Shown: positions 57,401 to 64,000 of the stretch, one piece after another | Position numbering within the stretch: position 1 is the stretch's first letter | Layout of the letters: every line of letters starts with the position of its first letter | Assembly (NCBI GenBank): GCA_013368315.1 | Contig: JAACJM010000033.1 | Coordinates: forward strand, 248,001-312,000 | DNA from: Tetrapyrgos nigripes | Taxonomy: Eukaryota > Basidiomycota > Agaricomycetes > Agaricales > Campanellaceae | Direction: 5' to 3' | Length of the DNA stretch: 64,000 bases | Notes under the pieces: model-generated | Seen by the model: the letters and a program-made list of their open reading frames with translations, nothing else | Told to the model about the DNA's origin: nothing | The model's database searches: none | Made by a program: the position numbers and the translations under genes

Positions 57401-58701
57401 TTACGTGTTCCTATGCCCACAAATAGGGGCTACCTTGCACTTCACTGTCCCTTTGGATTATGCTAGCGGTACTAGTTGTTATAATAGGATTCAAAAGCCT
57501 TTATAGGCTATCTTTATCATTTGGTAGGTCTGCTATTATAACTCCAAACTCATACATATCTATCATAGTACTTAGAATGAGTTGTTTCTCCATCCATAAG
57601 CACTTAATATTATTGTACCATTGTTTTCTTAGCCTCATTGGGTATTAACTAGCAGTTCAGGGCTCACTCTAGTCCTCTTATTCCCTTAAAGAATGTCAAA
57701 AACTGATATTATGGACCAAAATCGAAGTGTGTATACGGTGATTTTGTACAGCGTATCATTGTTCCTCACTTGTCTCCTCACTTGTCTTGGTCTTTTCACT
57801 CACCCTCCCTCTTGCCACCCTCAGTCATGAACCATGTCTTATCTCTATGCTTCGTTTTTTAATTTCTCTTCCTTTCAACTTGCTTGCAAGATCTTTCAGT
57901 GATGTCAGTGCAGTGGGGTCACTCCCCATGCAGCATGGGTTTTTACCTGAGCCCAGCTAAGACCTTTTTTAGAGGCACAGTGCAGTTATGCCTGAATGGG
58001 GGCTGGGTTTTTTGCCCTGGCATCATGCACTAATTTGGAGAAAGCACTCATGCATTGCTTTTTACATACTTACACCCATAATTCAGTGATATTTCCTATC
58101 CTACACTGTAGCATGTCTGTGTTTCTCCATCGTCTCACTCATGTCTATGTTCCCTCAAATTGATTTTCCTTTTTGGGTGGCTCCAATTGGGGTCGCCACA
58201 TATGCATAGGCCTTATCCTCGGTGGGATTCGTAAGGTGAGGGCCAAACAATTAGTTGCTTTTTCAACTTTCAAAGTTTTCAGCCACAATTTGGGATGTGA
58301 ACACACAGTCAGGTGCGTTGTTGGCCACGAAATTACCAAATACAAGCTAGTATATATTTTACAAGAACACTACTTACACGTACAGTTGTGAACAACCAAA
58401 CACAACAAAATTTTGGACCCACTTTTCCTGGGCCTGACTAATAGCAGAAACAGTAGATTACTGTATTTATAGTATCTAGAACACCAATAGACAATGATCT
58501 ATCAAGCCAATTTCTCTCAAGGTGAGGGGGAAATTTTGACCCCCAAAATTTGGCTGTTCCTCAAAAAAAAACCAGAAAAATCTGAAAAAATGTGGAATCA
58601 ACTCCTTTGAGGAGCTGATCATTATTTCGAAAAAAAACGGAGCTAGTAGTGGCACTATGAAGCGAAAATTTTGCTAGCTGAATAAGGAAATCCAACCAAC
58701 T
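54451..58701. other. AT-rich repeat region without recognised genes
   Basis: It holds a tandem repeat at 55401-55560, two similar 30-bp segments near 56049 and 56276 (GAATGAAATGAGG / GAATAAAATGAGG), a (GGGTATGG)-like stretch at about 55137-55210, and the dispersed repeat near 57980. I see no supported coding sequence. Confidence 0.5.
55401..55560. repeat. three imperfect tandem units of 50-60 bp
   Basis: Each unit has GAGAGTT(C/T)(G/A)ATGATCTG, then CAGTGAGAACACT. Unit starts are near 55401, 55451 and 55509. Confidence 0.7.
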
Positions 58702-59475
58702 ATGCACACTCTACAACGCCTTGGTCGCCCTCCCAAGCCCAAATGAGACACTACGGGACTGCAGAATCAGTCAAAAAGCAAACAAGTCAATCAGGAAAGA
58801 AGGAGCAGGACACCCTCACCTGAAAAGACTGATGAGAATGAAGTCTTGACTGAGCTTGGCTCCCAGAAGACTTGACTGGCTTTGCCTACTTTTATGGGTA
58901 TGAGGGGGACTCAGAGAGAGAGGATTCTGATGGAGAGGACTTCAAAAGAGATGGGTCTGATGGAGAAGATGATGAAGAGGCAGAGGCATTAGTGCTGGAT
59001 GAGTTTACTGAAGAAGACTATTTGAAGCCTGGACTCACTCAAAAGCTGATTCAATATGCAGCAGCTATGGACACAGACATTTATGATGAAGACTGGATTC
59101 CTCCAAACCTAATGAAGAAGAGAAAACGTCAAGAAAGAGAACATAAAGGTGTGCCATGCAAAATACTTACAGTTTTGTTATTAATTCTGTTACAGAACGT
59201 CCCACTTATTATTACACTGGCCCTGTATTTGAAAACATGTCTAAGCATTCACAGTGTCGACACAAGAAGCAGATGAAAGGCCAGCAGACCTTGTTGTCAA
59301 TGGATTTTAGTGGAGGAAAGCAGAAAAGTAACAGACCGTGCACCAAGCAACCAACAGAATCCAAAGCCTTCTCATCTCATTCCAACCATCCAGCACCACT
59401 TTCCACCCACACTGACAGCACCTCTTCACCCTCTTCAATCCCCAAATCACCTCATATACGTGATGTCAAGAGTGT
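58702..59475 (+). pseudogene. AT-hook-like repeat-associated gene, broken and cut by an LTR
   Basis: A first piece starts MHTLQRLGRPPKPK (AT-hook-like core GRPPK) and meets TGA. After a frame change an acidic region (EDSDGEDFKRDGSDGEDDEE) and DWIPPNLMKKRKRQEREHK follow. A 47-nt intron (GTGTGCCATG ... TGTTACAG) joins in phase to RPTYYYTGPVFENMSKHSQC and HKKQMKGQQTLLSMDF. The frame then runs into the LTR at 59476, so the 3' part is lost. I recall similar N-terminal regions near mushroom transposases but cannot assign one. Non-functional. Confidence 0.45.
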
Positions 59476-59887
59476 TGTCACTTAGCAAATAACCACCCAA
59501 GTCACACGATGAACAAGATAGATTGACAAGATACAATGAGACAAGAGAGAGAGATATGTAGGAAAATGATAGAGACGAGAGAAGAACGAGTAGCTGACTA
59601 GACTTGACACTGCACTGTACTGAGAGCAGAGTGGAGACGAAGTGAACAGACTAAAGAACTAACTACAAGCCCCTTGGTATATATGTAAAAGAAGTGAATT
59701 GAGAGTAAGTGAATAGGTGAGAATGTCCATGGAGATAGGAATCAGAGGAGATAAATGATATACATGTCAGATCAAGTGATGGTAACTGTAGACAAGGGGA
59801 ATGATGATGAGAATATGAGAGAAATGAATAGTAGTCTGTGGAGTTAAGAAATGAATAGGGAGGTGAATAGAGCGGCAATTTGTGACA
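59476..59887 (-). repeat. 3' LTR of chromovirus
   Basis: Starts (minus) TGTCACAAATTGCCGC and ends TTGCTAAGTGACA. It shares TGTGACTTGGGTGGTTATT near its end with the LTRs at 3-477 and 41258-41676, but the body has diverged. Confidence 0.85.
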
Positions 59888-60401
59888 CTACCCCCTTCTT
59901 ATGACAAGCTTGCCCCAGAGCTCGTATGTTGTTGACCCTGTCGTTGGGGCTGTTCCAAAGCCCCATTTTCCACCAGTAGTTGAGCCTTTTTTCCCCCTTG
60001 TTTGACTCCTGCGCATTTTCATCGTCTGTGTCACAATCCCATAGGGTCATGGGGGTGTGATGTCCCCAAGAGCCCCAACTGTCAGAATCCCAGCCATCAT
60101 TGTTGTGGCAGTTTCCCCAACCGTCACCTGTGTCATCGTCGTTTTCGTTCCACCAGCTGTTGTAGAATCCATCAGAATTACGCCAACCACCTTCTAGTGT
60201 CTCAGGTGTGTCAGTTATGGTCCACCAATTGTCGTGGAACCAAACATTTGGGTCGTAGTTCCATGCCAAGCACCAGAAGAGGTCGACTCCATCGTCGCGA
60301 GGGTTGTATGGGATTTTAGTCCCAGAGAAGGTGAGTGAGGATTTGGGGCAGAAAGAGAAGAAGAAGGTGTATGGGGCAGTGGTAACAGTGGATGTAAACA
60401 T
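59844..60401 (-). CDS. Trp/Asn/Asp-rich ORF between pol and 3' LTR
   Basis: From the Met at 60401 there are 185 codons (the frame is open up to 60548, overlapping the end of pol). At least 16 Trp occur, in motifs such as WFHDNWWTITD, GGWRNSDGFYNSWWNE and GWDSDSWGSWGHH. It ends about 40 bp inside the LTR. The position is where some gypsy elements keep an env-like or accessory gene. No signal peptide or membrane helix is clear. The related copy at 34.2 kb has only about 115 bp here, so the segment was gained or lost. It may be captured host sequence. Confidence 0.5.
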   Translation of the reverse strand: MFTSTVTTAPYTFFFSFCPKSSLTFSGTKIPYNPRDDGVDLFWCLAWNYDPNVWFHDNWWTITDTPETLEGGWRNSDGFYNSWWNENDDDTGDGWGNCHNNDGWDSDSWGSWGHHTPMTLWDCDTDDENAQESNKGEKRLNYWWKMGLWNSPNDRVNNIRALGQACHKKGVVSQIAALFTSLFIS

Positions 60402-60501
60402 GTTGTTGGTTTGTAGGTTCCCTGTTCGAAGGTGGCTCTTTTTAAAGTGTCTTCCAGTCAGACGGGTACCTGGCCTCGTTAACCTTGACAGTAAATGCCG
60501 T

Positions 60502-63500
60502 CTACTTGTGTCGGTATGCCCGTGGATGATTCTGATGGAATTCTTCAACCATGTCCATCACATTTGACAGGTTAGATGTGGGTACCCAAGAGTTCTCAGA
60601 GTCAGGGTAATCTGACCATTTGATGAGATACTGAGTTCCTTTTCTATTCCTGGTGGGCTTTGAGTCGAGTATCTTTTCCACATCGTATTCTTCATCTGCA
60701 TCCAGTAACTCTGCGGGCAATTTGGGGTAATTCGGCCCGTGTGTGTCTGTTTCAATATATGGTGACAGCAACAATGCATGAAAGACAGGATGTATTCGCC
60801 AGGTCTTCGGTAATTTTAACTTGTAGTTGACCTGGCTGATTACTTCAATGACTTTGAATGGGCCATGATGACGATCAGACAACTTAGCTTTCGGTCTTGT
60901 TGTTTTTAGGTTTTTCCCATCGAGTAATACTTTGTCCCCAATTTTGTACCCTTTCCATTGAATAGAGTGGTTTCCGTGTTGGTTCTTCATTGTTTCTGCC
61001 GCTGAAGCTAGACTGGCTTTGAGTTCCTCTCTGAGTTGGTTGAGGTTTTCGAGTCGCTCTTCTACTGTCGGTAGATTCGATGTTGGATTGAACGTCGGGA
61101 AGAATCACGGTTGATATCTGTGTAAGAGTTCGAATGGAGATTTCCTGGTTGATGAGTGAATTCCGCATAAGGTATGTAGTCCACCCAGTCCTCCTGTCGA
61201 TAGTTACAGAAGATCCGTAAGAACTGTTCTAGTTCCTGGTTATATCGTTCGGATTCTCCGTCAGTCTGCAGGTGATAGGCTGTACTGAGTGCCAATGTTA
61301 CTCCGAGTTTTTTGTGGACCATGGCCATAACTTTGCTAGCGAACTGCGGTCCTCGATCGGAGATCATTTTATCCCACAGTCTGTATCGTTGCCATGTGTG
61401 ATCAAGTAGGAGGTTGACAGTTCCATCGCTGTCAATTATTTTTGTACATGGCGATATGATGACGGTCTTTGTTGACCTATCGACCACAACATGTACTGCA
61501 TTGAATCCTTTGCATTCAGGGAGATCCGTGATGAAGTCAGTGGTGATAGTTCCGAAAGGACATTCTGGGATTTCGGTGGGTACCAAAGGAACCCGAGTTG
61601 GATGATTGTTGGGTTTAGTTACCTGACATTTGGCGCAACCATTTATGTAGTCTCTGACGAAGACTGACATTCCTGGCCACCAGAATTCTCTGCTGACTAG
61701 TTCGTAGGTCTTGTATCTACCCGGATGTCCCGCCACTAGGGAGTCGTGGTGTAATTTCACAATGTCTCGACAGAGGTTATCATTGGCTGGAACATAGATT
61801 AGCCACGGAACAATATAATTCTGTCTTCGTAGTTCCATTCCTGTAGGTTTTTTACCAGAGACTGTGGACTGTTTCGTAGGATGACATCGAGGGCACTCAC
61901 TACTTCGAGGTCCCTTTTGGGTGACTCTTTGATCCTTCGACGTAATTCTACGTCTCCTATCACTGTTACAGTCCCTTGTCTGGTTGCCCGAATTCGGAAG
62001 AATTTAGGGTCAAGAAGGACCCTATCGGCATTGTCGTTTTCTATTCTAACATGGTGATCTGGTCGTCTGGACAATGGATCAGCTTTATTCAGGCTACCCA
62101 GTTTATGGATGAGGGAAAACTCAAATCATGTGAGGAATAGTGCCCAGCGTGCCTGTCATCAGCTGAGTTTCTGAGCTGTCTGGAAGTATGTTAGGTTGTG
62201 GTGATCAGTTAAGATCTCGATGGTGTGCGGGGCTCCTTCAAGGTAGTGTCGCCATGCTTCTAATGCTCGTATGATTGCAAGTAGTTCCTTATCGTGGATG
62301 GCGTAATTTCGTTCTGTCTCGGAGAGCGACTTGGAGATATAAGCCACTGGGTGCCATCGATTGTCGTCTCTGGTCTGCATGAGTATGCCTCCTGTTGCGT
62401 ATTCCGAAGCGTTGACTTCTACTCGATACAGTTTGGTATGATCAGGCATCAATAGGACGGGTTTAGATGTAAAGGCCGCTTTGAGAGATTGGAAGGACTT
62501 CTCTGTTTCTGTTCCCCAATACCACTGATTATCTTTCTTCGTCAGGTTGAACAGTGGTTGAGCGATTTTTGAGAAGTCTTCGATGAAGCGTCTGTAAAAG
62601 TTTCCAAATCCTAGGAAAGCTTGTACTTCTTTTACCATCTTTGGTGTTGGCCATTCGATCACTCCCACTACTTTAGCAGGGTCCATTGCTAGGGTGTCAT
62701 GGGAGACGATAAGGCCCAAGAAATCAACTTGGTTCATTTCAAATGAGCACTTCTCGGGTTTCGCATACAGGTTGTTATCTCATAAACGTTGTAGCACCTT
62801 TCATACAAGTTCGCGGTGTTCTGACAAATTGTGGGTGAATATGAGGATATCATCCATGTAAATAACAACTTTCCCTTGATCAATGGGGTCCTTGAAGATA
62901 GTATTCATCATTGCTTGGAAGGTGGCGGGTGAATTCATCAGTCCAAAGAACATGACTGTTGGTTCGAAAAGTCCTTGATTGGTTTTGAAGGTGGCCTTCC
63001 ACTCATCTCCTTTAATCCGAATGTTGTTATATCCCCATCGTAGATCGATCTTGGTGAATATGTGTGCGTTTTTGAGTTTGTCAATTAGTTCTGGGATAAG
63101 CGGCAAGGGATATGTGTTCTTCACAGTACCCTTATTGAGTTCCCTGTAATCCTGCACTGGTCGTAGTTTTCCATCCTTTTTCTTGACGAAGAAGAAAGGG
63201 CTTGCCATGGGTGATTTTGATGGCTTAATGTATCCTTTTTTGAGGTTTTCATTTAAGAAGGAGTCTAACTCGGTTTGTTCGTTTGGTGAGAGAGGATAGG
63301 TTTTGCACGTTCATGGTTGGAAATCCTCTCGTAATTCGATTGTGTGATCCCAACTGCTTCGTTGGGGTAAGCGTTCTGATGTTTCCTTGTCAAATACCAA
63401 CAAGTAATTGTGGTATTGTTTGGGAATTCGTTCTTCTAGTGGTGTCGGTTGATCTGTTGTTGTTTTGTTTTCAGCAACTTGCTGTGCTTTTGTAAATGCT

Positions 63501-64000
63501 GCTCGGATACTCAGCTTGGTTTCTGATAATTCCTCGTCTTGGTCTTTTGGGGTGTCAATATACTCCATGGCAAGTTGACTCCATTGTTGTGGGATATTCC
63601 ATTGTCCCATTGTATCTTCTGAGGGTAGCAACACTCCTAATCTGATCTCTTCTGAGCGGGTGTGCTGAGGTCATGATCTTCGACGTTGTCCTGCTATCTT
63701 GGGCTGTGCCACTGGTTTATAGTGTCCTGTGGGTTCTTTGTATGATACCTGGTAGTCTCAATGGTATGTTCTGGGGTCTACTATTTCAGGTTGTTTGGGT
63801 TTCGTGGACGGTATATTCGACTTAGCTTTGATTTTTACCAGAGGTTTCTCCAGTACGCAGGTATCGGTGCAGCATGTCAAGTTAACTTCTGAGGTCACCC
63901 AGTCGATTTCTGGGTTGTGGTGTTCTAGCCAATCAGTTCCTAGAATGATATCGTGTTTGCTGGTGTCCGTAATATAAAATTCGGCAGTCTCCTCGTGATA
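60502..64000 (-). pseudogene. chromovirus pol (protease end to chromodomain), inactive
   Basis: From the right edge: protease C-terminal part HDIILGTDWLEHHNPEIDW; RT with [20 protein letters not shown] and an intact [10 protein letters not shown]; RNase H; integrase zinc region HHDSLVAGHPGRYKTYELV; TTDFITDLPE, ISDRGPQFAS and TDGESERYNQEL; and a chromodomain YDVEKILDSK ... YLIKWSDYPDSENSW. TGA codons replace Arg at several sites, including an adjacent pair (62161-62156) in the conserved KLSRRQARW context. Frames also shift near 61.82 and 61.1 kb. All core catalytic residues are otherwise present. Confidence 0.9.

Larger units (their letters stand above)
59476..64000 (-). mobile_element. chromovirus, 3' part; extends beyond the window
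   Basis: The 3' LTR lies at 59476-59887. A purine tract GAAGGGGGTAG (minus strand) precedes it. Upstream are a Trp-rich ORF and pol from chromodomain back to protease. It belongs to the same clade as the truncated copy at 32.8 kb. Confidence 0.92.

Overview
The window is nuclear DNA of a filamentous basidiomycete, most likely an Agaricomycete with a repeat-rich genome. Host genes have many introns of about 50-80 nt with GT..AG ends and CTAAC-like branch sites. There are F-box genes, a Zn2Cys6 regulator with tiny exons, a Nup53-type nucleoporin and a LaeA/Tam-like methyltransferase. Around them lie chromoviruses, another Ty3/gypsy element, a copia element, a LINE relic and several MITE-like elements. 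No rRNA, CRISPR array or bacterial-type operon was seen.

Layout. 1-2.9 kb: solo LTRs and unassigned sequence. 2.9-5.6 kb: nine-exon methyltransferase gene (-). 5.7-8.3 kb: four MITEs and a LINE tail. 8.4-9.7 kb: five-exon membrane protein (-). 10.07-10.98 kb: CACTA-like element with long TIRs. 11.5-22.3 kb: an unrecognised spliced gene pair whose upstream regions share a conserved block; the second gene is split by a young copia element at 14.4-19.4 kb. 22.28-31.30 kb: a complete Ty3/gypsy element with an extra 347-codon ORF. 31.3-32.8 kb: a tandem array of about 150-bp units and a tRNA-like sequence. 32.8-41.7 kb: a three-deep nest, with a TA-flanked DNA element inside the LTR of a chromovirus that sits inside the LTR of another chromovirus. 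41.7-42.5 kb: another gypsy integrase relic.

42.7-52.4 kb is the gene island: a broken F-box gene (-), a Nup53-type nucleoporin (+), an F-box/LRR-like gene (-), a Zn2Cys6 transcription factor (-) and a decayed F-box fragment. 52.9-59.5 kb is AT-rich with minisatellites, hairpins and a broken AT-hook gene. 59.5-64 kb is the 3' part of a chromovirus (-) that runs off the window and carries a Trp-rich ORF between pol and the LTR.

How it fits together. Apart from frameshifts, nearly all premature stops I traced in element genes are TGA at positions where relatives have Arg. Several lost catalytic Asp/Glu residues also sit at CpG sites. Both fit CpG methylation followed by deamination as the main inactivating force. 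The copia element, with LTRs identical by eye, is the youngest insertion. Exon joins were worked out by hand from reading frames and splice signals. Family names rest on motifs, not on database searches.
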